From positions 1-5,497 of the forward strand of contig JAIOQD010000014.1 of NCBI GenBank assembly GCA_021413595.1: DNA of 5,497 bases. Reading direction: 5' to 3'. Position numbers and translations under genes: made by a program. The notes beneath the pieces were generated by a model that was given only the letters and a program-made list of their open reading frames with translations, searched no databases and had not been told where the DNA came from. The stretch is from Bacteroidota bacterium. GTDB taxonomy: Bacteria; Bacteroidota; Bacteroidia; 2-12-FULL-35-15. Shown here in pieces: positions 1 through 5,497 of the stretch; position 1 is the first letter of the stretch; each line of letters starts with the position of its first letter.

Positions 1-974
1 TCAATTACACTCCACAAATTAAAGATATCCAAACTGTTTCTCATTCCAATACACATCATTTCGGCCACAAACTGCCCTCCAATGAAACTATTAGCTCCAA
101 GGCCATTCAAATTATCGGAAGGGTTATTTTGCCAATTAATATTCGCTTCAGTGATAGCCGTTTTAATTTTTGAAGTTCCTGTTCTTAAATGAAAGGAATT
201 ACAAGAAGCTACCCTACTATTCAGATAAATTATATCATCCTGCAATTGACCGGGATCGGTTAACTTTGATATAACTGTGGCCCTAGTTTGAGCACCGCTA
301 AAAGGATAGGCATGGAAAGAAATTATATCTAAATAATATCTCCCAAAGGCATCTTTACCAGTAATATCACTTGGTCCACCAGGCGTGGTAAGACCGTCAA
401 TTATATTTTTATTGAAACTTGCAATTTCCGGCCCAATAATCAGTATCGAGGGATCCACATTTTTCATTGCCGAAGCAAATGGTTTGAAGTAAGCTGCAAT
501 CTGTGCTGAAGTAGAATAAGAATAGCTTAAATCGGGTTCATTCCCAATTACCCAATACTTGATATTTCTTCCTTTTGTAACATTTATATATGTTACTATA
601 TCAGCAGCTTGCTGTTTGGAATACCGATTATTGAAAAACGGAACCTGTATCATCGGCTCCATTCCATTTGCACGAATAGAATCAATCATTTTAATGTACT
701 GATGCTTGGTAGGCATATTTCTGTCGGCCGCAATGCCACCAAAACGAATAATGGATGCACCACTATTTTTTATGTTTTTCCAGTTCTTATGTAGTTTCCC
801 GTTAAAAATAAAAGGAGGATCAATATTTCCATTTGCATCTCCAATAGTATCAGGCATCCATGCATTTTCTCCGAAAAAATGAGTAGGAATAGTTTGTGAA
901 AAGCCATAGTTTATAGAAAACGACAAACTCATTGTTAAAAGGCTTATGTAATAGATTTTTTTTAATTGCTTCAA
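1..974 (-). CDS. Secreted glycoside hydrolase, clan GH-A-like (N-terminal part, runs off left edge)
   Basis: My own translation of the minus strand is open from 974 to the edge (324 codons, no stop). The frame is closed upstream by a TAA five codons before a TTG. Starting at this TTG gives a typical signal peptide: Lys at 2, 5 and 6, a hydrophobic stretch at about 7-23, and likely cleavage before Gln27. The first in-frame ATG (codon 15) would remove the charged n-region, so TTG is preferred. Seen in the protein: I-I-R-F-G-G (Arg77), W-V-I-G-N-E-P-D-L with Glu146, S-F-H-A-Y-P-F with His221, and A-I-T-E-A-N with Glu276, then N-L-W-S-V-I-E near the edge. In clan GH-A hydrolases a Glu after Asn is the acid/base and a later Glu the nucleophile, so I infer Glu146 and Glu276. 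The substrate is unknown; GH39, GH44 and GH51 relatives are possible, and no family is assigned. It would be exported to the periplasm or, if the missing C-terminus carries a sorting domain, to the surface. It is divergent from the CotH-like gene. Confidence 0.85.
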   Translation of the reverse strand, partial: MKQLKKIYYISLLTMSLSFSINYGFSQTIPTHFFGENAWMPDTIGDANGNIDPPFIFNGKLHKNWKNIKNSGASIIRFGGIAADRNMPTKHQYIKMIDSIRANGMEPMIQVPFFNNRYSKQQAADIVTYINVTKGRNIKYWVIGNEPDLSYSYSTSAQIAAYFKPFASAMKNVDPSILIIGPEIASFNKNIIDGLTTPGGPSDITGKDAFGRYYLDIISFHAYPFSGAQTRATVISKLTDPGQLQDDIIYLNSRVASCNSFHLRTGTSKIKTAITEANINWQNNPSDNLNGLGANSFIGGQFVAEMMCIGMRNSLDIFNLWSVI

Positions 975-1106
975 AATGTTTGGGTTTTAGTGAATATAAA
1001 AACTGGAGAGAACCTCAGGTGGGCTATTATTTTTATTGATTCAGCCTATTTAATCTCTCTTTTAGCGATCAACATTTATTGAACGTTTTTACCTAAAACG
1101 AAATTG

Positions 1107-1114
1107 TATTTTTG
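1107..1114 (+). promoter_or_regulatory. Possible Bacteroidota -7 promoter element
   Basis: TATTTTTG matches the Bacteroidota sigma-ABfr -7 consensus TAnnTTTG exactly. No TTTG sits at the expected distance upstream; only a T-run at 1086-1090 is there. If used, it would leave a leader of about 300 bases before the ATG at 1424. Matches to so short and AT-rich a motif arise by chance, so this is weak. Confidence 0.2.
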
Positions 1115-1159
1115 GCTAAAATTTAACAGATTTTGGCAAATAGAACTTTCAATTTCTCT

Positions 1160-1186
1160 ACACTTTTATCATCAAACAAAAAGTGT
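1160..1186. repeat. Small inverted repeat, possible operator
   Basis: ACACTTTT at 1160-1167 and AAAAGTGT at 1179-1186 are perfect 8-base complements around an 11-base spacer. The position, roughly midway between two divergent genes, suits a regulator-binding site. It is not followed by a T-run, so a terminator is unlikely. In such AT-rich DNA, chance is a real alternative. Confidence 0.25.
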
Positions 1187-1256
1187 TAAATGATTCATAT
1201 CACCAACAGAATCAACCATTACGGTAAATGTTAAAAAAATAAAAACAATCATAGTT

Positions 1257-1289
1257 GTTGTTTTTTGATTTCAGGCTATTAGAAATTTG
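1257..1289 (+). promoter_or_regulatory. Alternative weak promoter candidate for the CotH-like gene
   Basis: GTTG at 1257-1260 and GAAATTTG at 1282-1289 are spaced by 21 bases, close to the Bacteroidota -33/-7 arrangement (TTTG and TAnnTTTG), but each box has one mismatch. If active, transcription would begin close to the TTG at 1292. That would make the TTG a poor start and support the ATG at 1424 as the true one. Confidence 0.2.
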
Positions 1290-1318
1290 AATTGAACGAA
1301 AATTTGGATTCAGGGGAT

Positions 1319-1388
1319 AAAAACAAGTCTATTTTCGCATCAATAATTATTCTTTTTTTGATTAGTAGGTTTCGCATCAAAAACAAGT
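1319..1388 (+). repeat. Two interleaved short direct repeats upstream of the CotH-like gene
   Basis: AAAAACAAGT occurs at 1319-1328 and again at 1379-1388, exactly 60 bases apart. TTTCGCATCAA occurs at 1333-1343 and again at 1370-1380, 37 bases apart. In the first copy the A-rich unit precedes the TTTCGC unit; in the second it follows, overlapping its last two bases. The order suggests a local rearrangement or duplication, not a simple tandem repeat. No function is assigned. Confidence 0.5.
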
Positions 1389-1423
1389 TGTATCCTCCCC
1401 TTTTTATATTAAAATACGTGTAT

Positions 1424-3580
1424 ATGAAAAAATATTTATTCTTATTTAGTGATCTAAAAAGATGTTTATTTCAAAAAGAAAATGCCTTATTTAGGAAGCT
1501 TGTAATTATTATTATTCCAATTCTTTTTTTTTCTTCTCTCACAAAAGCTCAAGTATTTACTGGGGGGGGCGGACCAATTTTAAACAACGGGCAAACCACC
1601 TATTTTAATATTATGGTTACTGGGCTTATTCCAGCACAGTTAGATAGTACTTTCGGGCTTGAAGCCATTTGCATCAATATAAATCATCCTACTGATGAAG
1701 AGTTATATCTATATTTGGAATCCCCCGATGGAAGAGTTGTAGAACTTGCATCAGGAAGCAGTTGTAATGGTGCTAACTATACTAATACCTGTTTTGACAG
1801 CCGTGTAAGCTCTTCAATTACCATGGCGGACGCACCTTATAGTGGAAGCTTTAAACCAACAGGGTATTTAGGACGTTTCAATAATGGTCAAACAGGAAAT
1901 GGTACATGGCGTCTTTTTGTTCATGATTACCTTGCTTTCTTAAATTCCGGCTCATTGATCAGTTGGAGTTTAACTTTCGGTACCTCCCCATCCAAGCCGG
2001 TTATATTTACTTCTTCCAATCTTCCAATTGTTCTTATTAATACAGGAAATCTATCAATAACTGAGTCTGAAATATTAGTTAACATGGGGGTAATTGATAA
2101 CGGATCGGGGCAAAGGAATGACACATCAGATGTTAGAAATAATTATAATGGAAAAACCATGATCCGAATAAGAGGTAATACTTCTAAAAATTTTGAAAAA
2201 AAATCGTTTGCCATTGAAACAACCGATATTTATGGAAATGAGATCAACGTATCCTTACTTGGAATGCCTCCGGAAAGCGATTGGGTATTAACAGCTTCGT
2301 ATGCCGATAAAAGCCTGATGCGAAATTCAATTACGTATGATCTTTTCCGACAAATGGGAAACTACGCTCCTCGCACCATAGACGTGGAACTTTTTTTAAA
2401 TAATGAATACAGGGGGCTATATGCATTAACAGAAAAGCCAAAACGAAGTGACGACAGAATTAATGTTTCGAAGTTAACAACCGATGAAAATTCGTATCCT
2501 GAAATTACCGGAGGGTATATATTGAAAATTGACAGGTCTGATGAAGATGGTTGGTACTCACTATTTGGAGGAAATTCACAAAATAATTCAAGCTTTTATT
2601 ATCAATATGTTTATCCAAAAGACCTAGTAATCACAGTTCCGCAAAAAAATTATATCAATAATTTTATGGATACTTTAGAAACTGTACTCAACTCCCCCTA
2701 CTTTGCTGATCCTACAAATGGATATCAAAAATACATAGATGTTGAATCCTTCATCGATTTTTTTATTATTAATGAACTTAGCAAGAATGTAGATGCGTAT
2801 AGATTAAGTACCTATCTGTATAAAGATAATATTTCGTACGGTGGGAAATTACATATTGGACCGGTATGGGATTATGATATTGCCTGGCATAATTGTAATT
2901 ATGGTAATTCAAAAAATCCAATAGGATGGGAATATCAACTCCAAGATACTGTTCATCCGAGTCCAGCATGGTGGAGCCGTTTATTACAGGATAGTTATTT
3001 TTCCAACAAGCTTAATTGTCGTTGGAATACTCTTCGCCAGAGCATTTTGAGCATTAACGATTTGAATAATTATATTGATACACAAACAAATTGGCTTAAT
3101 GAAGCGCAGCAACGTAACTTCACCCAATGGCCTATTTTAGGTGCTTTTATTGCTCCAAACCCCCAAGCTCAATTGAACACCACATATTTGGGGGAGGTAA
3201 ATGATCTAAAAAACTGGATACTAAATCGCACAACATGGATTGACTCCAATATTTGGGGATCATCATGCAATGTTGGGATTCAGGAAGAGGAATTTTCTGA
3301 ACTTTCAATGAATTCATTTCCAAATCCTTTCACAAACAATTTGAGTGTTATTTATAAAGTATCGGATAATTTGTCGAAAAATACTCAGGCAAAAGTAAAA
3401 ATAGAATTATTGAACGTATTAGGGGAACAGATACAAGTTCTTTTTGAAGGAAATAAAATGGCTGGTACTTACAAGGAAGAAGTTGTTACTACACAACTTG
3501 CAACCGGCATATATATCGTGAAATTAAGTGTAAACAAACTTGTAGTATATCAAAAAACAATTAAACTTCAAGAGCGATAA
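1424..3580 (+). CDS. Exported CotH kinase-like protein with P domain and T9SS type A sorting domain
   Basis: I chose the ATG at 1424 (718 residues) over an in-frame TTG at 1292 because it starts M-K-K and leads into a signal peptide with a long n-region: hydrophobic core about 26-38, likely cleavage after Ala42 (T-K-A, then Q-V-F). No clear Shine-Dalgarno site precedes it. Residues about 45-186 resemble the proprotein-convertase P domain, a beta-sandwich: L-Y-L-E-S-P-D-G-R, then G-N-G-T-W-R-L-F-V-H-D and I-S-W-S-L-T-F-G. Residues about 195-525 resemble the CotH kinase family: I-R-I-R-G-N-T-S with K259/K260, D-K-S-L-M-R-N (295-301), F-L-N-N-E-Y-R-G-L-Y (324-333), G-G-Y-I-L-K-I-D (363-370), and G-P-V-W-D-Y-D-I-A with D483 and D485, the probable metal-binding end of an atypical kinase fold. 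Residues 629-718 form the sorting domain, which should route the protein through T9SS to the surface or medium. CotH of Bacillus phosphorylates spore-coat proteins; the target here is unknown. Domain calls are by eye. Confidence 0.9.
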   Translation: MKKYLFLFSDLKRCLFQKENALFRKLVIIIIPILFFSSLTKAQVFTGGGGPILNNGQTTYFNIMVTGLIPAQLDSTFGLEAICININHPTDEELYLYLESPDGRVVELASGSSCNGANYTNTCFDSRVSSSITMADAPYSGSFKPTGYLGRFNNGQTGNGTWRLFVHDYLAFLNSGSLISWSLTFGTSPSKPVIFTSSNLPIVLINTGNLSITESEILVNMGVIDNGSGQRNDTSDVRNNYNGKTMIRIRGNTSKNFEKKSFAIETTDIYGNEINVSLLGMPPESDWVLTASYADKSLMRNSITYDLFRQMGNYAPRTIDVELFLNNEYRGLYALTEKPKRSDDRINVSKLTTDENSYPEITGGYILKIDRSDEDGWYSLFGGNSQNNSSFYYQYVYPKDLVITVPQKNYINNFMDTLETVLNSPYFADPTNGYQKYIDVESFIDFFIINELSKNVDAYRLSTYLYKDNISYGGKLHIGPVWDYDIAWHNCNYGNSKNPIGWEYQLQDTVHPSPAWWSRLLQDSYFSNKLNCRWNTLRQSILSINDLNNYIDTQTNWLNEAQQRNFTQWPILGAFIAPNPQAQLNTTYLGEVNDLKNWILNRTTWIDSNIWGSSCNVGIQEEEFSELSMNSFPNPFTNNLSVIYKVSDNLSKNTQAKVKIELLNVLGEQIQVLFEGNKMAGTYKEEVVTTQLATGIYIVKLSVNKLVVYQKTIKLQER
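1562..1569 (+). repeat. Eight-G homopolymer inside the CotH-like gene
   Basis: Eight consecutive G bases encode part of a four-glycine run (residues 47-50) just after the predicted signal cleavage site. In DNA this AT-rich, a G8 run stands out. Gain or loss of one base would shift the frame and abolish the mature protein, so the tract could act as a phase-variation switch or be a sequencing-error hot spot. The frame as given is intact. Confidence 0.6.
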
Positions 3581-3698
3581 AAAAAGAAGCCTCCCAAAAA
3601 AACTCCCGAAGGGAGGGAGAACCAGCGCACAAAGCCAAGCTGAATGCATTGCAAGAAATATTTCCACCCCTTTTGGTAGGCTTGAGAGGGCTTGTAGG
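3581..3698. repeat. Convergent intergenic segment, repeat-like and GC-richer
   Basis: The 118 bases between two convergent stop codons are richer in G and C than the surroundings. AAGCCTCCC at 3587-3595 is complementary to GGTAGGCTT at 3675-3683 with one mismatch, bracketing the segment. Inside are the terminator hairpin and the 8-base palindrome AATGCATT at 3643-3650. A minus-strand reading frame (3524-3772) crosses it, but it overlaps both genes out of frame and I treat it as spurious. The bracketing repeat and shifted composition suggest a small dispersed intergenic element; that is inference, since only one copy is in view. Confidence 0.35.
3596..3615 (-). terminator. Rho-independent terminator of the signalling genes
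   Basis: Read on the minus strand, the stem CTCCC, loop TTC and stem GGGAG (3615 down to 3603) are followed immediately by seven T bases (3602-3596). It lies 83 bases past the stop of the receiver-kinase gene. A competing longer pairing is possible between the GGGAGG at 3611-3616 and the CCTCCC at 3590-3595. On the plus strand the hairpin has no T-run after it, so it should not end the CotH-like transcript efficiently. Confidence 0.75.
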
Positions 3699-4970
3699 TT
3701 AGGAGGTGCCGATAACACCATCAGGCGTTTCAATTGGTAAACTGATTGTAAATACAGTTCCCTTATTAACAATACTTTTTGCGCTTATATGTCCACTATG
3801 AACATCTACAATTTTTTTACAAATGGATAAGCCTACTCCGCTGCCTTCGTTTTCAGAATTCCCTTTGAGACGTTTAAAAAAGGCGAAAATTTTATTTGCA
3901 TACTGCTGCTCAAAGCCAATCCCATTATCATGAAAATTGATTCTCCAGTATTTGGTTACTTTGATTTTACTGAATGAATCATCCGGTGTTTCCATAATTG
4001 CAGTTATTCGGATCTCAGGTTCCAGATCATCATTTGAAAATTTAAGAGAATTATTTAGTAAATTCCGAAACAATAATTTAATTAAAGAAGGAAAAACGTA
4101 TAATTTAGGAAGCGGATCGATTGATACTTTGGCATTTTTTTTCTTAATTAATTGCCCCATTTCCGAAAGCACCTCATTAAATAGTTGATTCATATCAGAA
4201 TATTCGAGGGCATTTTTTGTGACATCTATTTTACTAAAGGTATGAATATCATTGATTAGAATTTGCATTCGCTCACAGGCTACTTTAATTCTATCCAAAT
4301 ACATTTGCCCCTCGTTATCCAGCTTGTTTCGGTACTTTAAAACAATAAAATCGTTGAACATCCTAATTTTTCGAAGTGGTTCCTGCAAATCATGAGATGC
4401 TATATTTGCAAACTGATCCATTTCTTTATTTGCCGATTCGAGCTTTTCAATATTTTTCAGCAATTGTTTGTTTAATTCTTTTACCTTTTCTTCAGATGCA
4501 ATTCGGTCTCTTACTTCAATTTCCAAATTTTTATTGATCGCTTTGAGTTTCTGTTCCTGTTCCAAAAGCAAATGATTTTTTCTATACAAATCCACAAAAA
4601 CAGCAACCTTAGCTCTCAGCAAATCAGGTTGAATAGGTTTATAGATATAATCCACTGCACCCGTTTTATATCCTTTAAAAAGTTTTTCGTCCCCATAACT
4701 ATTCGCTGTTATAAAAACAATAGGGATATGCTTTAACTTTTCGCGCTGATAGATCATTTCTGCCGTTTCAAGTCCGTTCATTCCGGGCATTTCCACATCC
4801 ATGAGAATAAGAGTAAAATCCCATTCTTTCAATAAAATTTTTAAGGCTCCATTACCAGAGGAAGCTTTTACTAATTGGTATTGCCCAGGCTCTAAAATAC
4901 TTTCCATAGAAAGTAAATTGTCCTCGCGATCATCAACAAGTAATATTTTAACTTTTATTGCATTCGACAT
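3699..4970 (-). CDS. Response regulator receiver fused to histidine kinase (receiver-HisKA-HATPase_c)
   Basis: A cytoplasmic two-component protein of 423 residues with no membrane segment. Receiver at about 6-125: acidic pair D13/D14, phospho-acceptor D58 in L-M-D-V-E-M-P-G-M-N-G, T88 in I-T-A-N, and K111 in Y-K-P. A charged helical linker (about 130-185, probable coiled coil) follows. HisKA has H193 in A-S-H-D-L-Q-E-P-L-R. HATPase_c has an N-box around N303/N307, D348-N-G-I-G-F as G1, and G376-S-G-V-G-L as G2. All catalytic landmarks are present, so it should autophosphorylate. The receiver at the N-terminus suggests its kinase activity is gated by phosphate from another kinase, for which the hybrid protein encoded just upstream is the natural candidate. 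I start at 4970 (M-S-N-A-I), preceded by the purine-rich GAAAGAAGA. The ATG at 4988 is an alternative; the ATG at 5045 would translate the inverted repeat and is rejected. The downstream target and signal are unknown; the output must go to another protein, as no DNA-binding domain is present. Confidence 0.93.
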   Translation of the reverse strand: MSNAIKVKILLVDDREDNLLSMESILEPGQYQLVKASSGNGALKILLKEWDFTLILMDVEMPGMNGLETAEMIYQREKLKHIPIVFITANSYGDEKLFKGYKTGAVDYIYKPIQPDLLRAKVAVFVDLYRKNHLLLEQEQKLKAINKNLEIEVRDRIASEEKVKELNKQLLKNIEKLESANKEMDQFANIASHDLQEPLRKIRMFNDFIVLKYRNKLDNEGQMYLDRIKVACERMQILINDIHTFSKIDVTKNALEYSDMNQLFNEVLSEMGQLIKKKNAKVSIDPLPKLYVFPSLIKLLFRNLLNNSLKFSNDDLEPEIRITAIMETPDDSFSKIKVTKYWRINFHDNGIGFEQQYANKIFAFFKRLKGNSENEGSGVGLSICKKIVDVHSGHISAKSIVNKGTVFTISLPIETPDGVIGTS

Positions 4971-4996
4971 TCTTCTTTCAATTATCATAAAATTCT

Positions 4997-5085
4997 CTCG
5001 CAAAGTCGCGAAGGCGTAAAGTTTTAAATGTATTGAATTAGGCAATTTTTCAGCTCGCAGCTTTGCATCTTAGCGTCTTTACGAG
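4997..5085. repeat. Inverted repeat of CGCAAAG type between the two signalling genes
   Basis: Arms at 4997-5021 (beginning CTCGCAAAGTCGCG) and 5061-5085 (ending GCGTCTTTACGAG) are complementary at 19 of 25 positions, around a 39-base spacer. Each arm is itself built from short GCAAAG/CGTAAAG-like units. From memory, intergenic palindromic repeats with GCAAAGACGCAAAG units are common in Bacteroidota and some other phyla; I could not verify this here. In RNA it would form a long hairpin between the two genes. It lacks a T-run and is not an obvious terminator. The left arm begins 27 bases upstream of the chosen kinase start. Confidence 0.7.
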
Positions 5086-5096
5086 CAATATTGTTA

Positions 5097-5497
5097 CTAT
5101 TTATAAAACCACATTCTCATCAGTGAAAGAAGTTGGTCAATTTTTAAAGGTTTGGTAATGTAATCAGATGCTCCGGCTTCAATACACTTTTGTCTGTCGC
5201 CTTTCATTGCCTGAGCAGTAACTGCAATAATAGGCAATGTACTATTTTTATATTCACGCCTTATTTTACGTATTGTTTCATAACCATCCATTCCCGGCAT
5301 CATTATATCCATTAAAACCATTTCTATATCATTAAAATCATTCATTAAACCAATTGCTTCCATACCGCTTTCTGCCGTAATCACTTCAATATTAAATCGT
5401 TCAAAAACTGTAGTGATAGCAAAAAGATTTCGTACATCATCATCAACTACTAAAATTTTTTTGCCAGTTAGAACGTCACACTTTTTCCTGAAATTTT
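5097..5497 (-). CDS. C-terminal receiver domain of a probable hybrid histidine kinase (runs off right edge)
   Basis: The frame ends with TAG at 5097-5099 and stays open to the right edge: 132 visible residues and no start needed inside the window. An internal GTG at 5384 would begin in the middle of the receiver, removing the acidic pocket, so it is not the start. Counting from the first full codon: G-K-K-I-L-V-V-D-D-D (D18/D19), phospho-acceptor D63 in L-M-D-I-M-M-P-G-M-D-G, T93 in A-V-T-A, and K115 in T-K-P-L. The protein ends about 17 residues after that Lys, as expected when a receiver is the last domain. The wording around V-D-D-D-V-R-N-L-F-A-I is typical of the terminal receivers of large hybrid sensor kinases, so I infer that sensor, HisKA and HATPase domains lie upstream. 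A stand-alone receiver is less likely, because about 10 residues of non-receiver sequence (N-F-R-K-K-C-D-V-L-T) precede it and the frame is still open. It is co-directional with the downstream receiver-kinase, 126 bases apart. Confidence 0.85.
   Translation of the reverse strand, partial: NFRKKCDVLTGKKILVVDDDVRNLFAITTVFERFNIEVITAESGMEAIGLMNDFNDIEMVLMDIMMPGMDGYETIRKIRREYKNSTLPIIAVTAQAMKGDRQKCIEAGASDYITKPLKIDQLLSLMRMWFYK

Larger units (their letters stand above)
975..1423. other. Divergent intergenic region between two exported-protein genes
   Basis: This 449-base AT-rich stretch separates two divergent start codons. I see no convincing gene. The plus frame is open from a TTG at 1292 into the CotH-like gene, but the 44 residues it would add look like translated AT-rich spacer and would bury the signal peptide. 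It contains one exact match to the Bacteroidota -7 consensus TAnnTTTG at 1107-1114, an inverted repeat at 1160-1186, and short direct repeats at 1319-1388. The promoters of both genes should lie here. No tRNA, riboswitch or CRISPR pattern was recognised. Confidence 0.7.

Noticed and set aside
609..794. Plus-strand open frame of 61 codons
   Set aside because: It lies wholly inside the minus-strand hydrolase, whose frame carries recognisable motifs; this frame shows none.
1191..1214. TGATTC / GAATCA inverted repeat
   Set aside because: Only six bases long with a 12-base spacer; too likely by chance in this composition to list as a site.
1292..1423. Extension of the CotH-like protein to a TTG start at 1292
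   Set aside because: It would place 44 extra residues before an M-K-K signal-peptide start; the added sequence resembles translated spacer and includes repeats.
1927..2969. Minus-strand open frames at 1927-2124 and 2778-2969
   Set aside because: Both are opposite the well-supported P-domain/CotH coding frame and have no recognisable features.
3524..3772. Minus-strand 82-codon open frame across the convergent junction
   Set aside because: It overlaps the ends of both genes out of frame and runs through the terminator; no domain or start signal supports it.
3937..5019. Plus-strand open frames at 3937-4188 and 4801-5019
   Set aside because: They are antisense to the kinase gene, whose catalytic motifs are intact through both stretches.
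4971..5045. Extension of the kinase start to the ATG at 5045
   Set aside because: The added residues are a translation of the inverted repeat arm and spacer, and receivers normally begin a few residues after the start.
5097..5384. A complete 95-residue receiver starting at GTG 5384
   Set aside because: The frame continues to the window edge and the missing part holds the V-V-D-D-D acidic pocket, so the gene is partial rather than short.

Overview
The window is AT-rich bacterial DNA, almost certainly from a member of the Bacteroidota. The best evidence is the C-terminus of the large plus-strand protein, which has the hallmarks of a type A sorting domain of the type IX secretion system (T9SS): an N-S-F-P-N-P-F motif, an L-L-N-V-L-G-E strand and a G-I-Y-I-V-K strand. 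The AT-rich intergenic DNA, the lack of strong Shine-Dalgarno sites and the reversed receiver-kinase architecture fit this but prove less. I cannot name a genus.

Layout from left to right. (1) 1-974, minus strand: the N-terminal 324 codons of a secreted glycoside hydrolase of the (beta/alpha)8 clan A type. It has a TTG start, a signal peptide, and two plausible catalytic glutamates in G-N-E-P and I-T-E-A-N. Its C-terminus lies beyond the left edge. (2) 975-1423: a 449-base divergent intergenic region with weak promoter-like matches, a small inverted repeat and short direct repeats, but no gene I can support. (3) 1424-3580, plus strand: a 718-residue exported protein with a signal peptide, a proprotein-convertase P domain, a CotH kinase-like domain and a T9SS sorting domain. 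(4) 3581-3698: a convergent intergenic stretch with a clear Rho-independent terminator for the minus-strand genes, embedded in a GC-richer, repeat-like segment. (5) 3699-4970, minus strand: a soluble protein with a receiver, a coiled coil, HisKA and HATPase_c. (6) 4971-5096: a gap holding a 25-base imperfect inverted repeat built on CGCAAAG-type units. (7) 5097 to the right edge, minus strand: the C-terminal receiver of what is probably a much larger hybrid histidine kinase.

The two signalling genes are co-directional and probably form one transcription unit ending at the terminator near 3600. The truncated hybrid kinase would be the upstream partner. The receiver-kinase could take phosphate from it through its N-terminal receiver, or act as a parallel kinase. 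The two exported proteins are divergently transcribed and share one intergenic region, so co-regulation is possible but not shown. Nothing links the exported pair to the signalling pair beyond adjacency.

No wholly new system is demonstrated. The points most worth a second look are the P-domain/CotH/T9SS protein with an eight-G tract just after its signal peptide, the inverted repeat that creates a false N-terminal extension on the kinase, and the repeat-like terminator segment.
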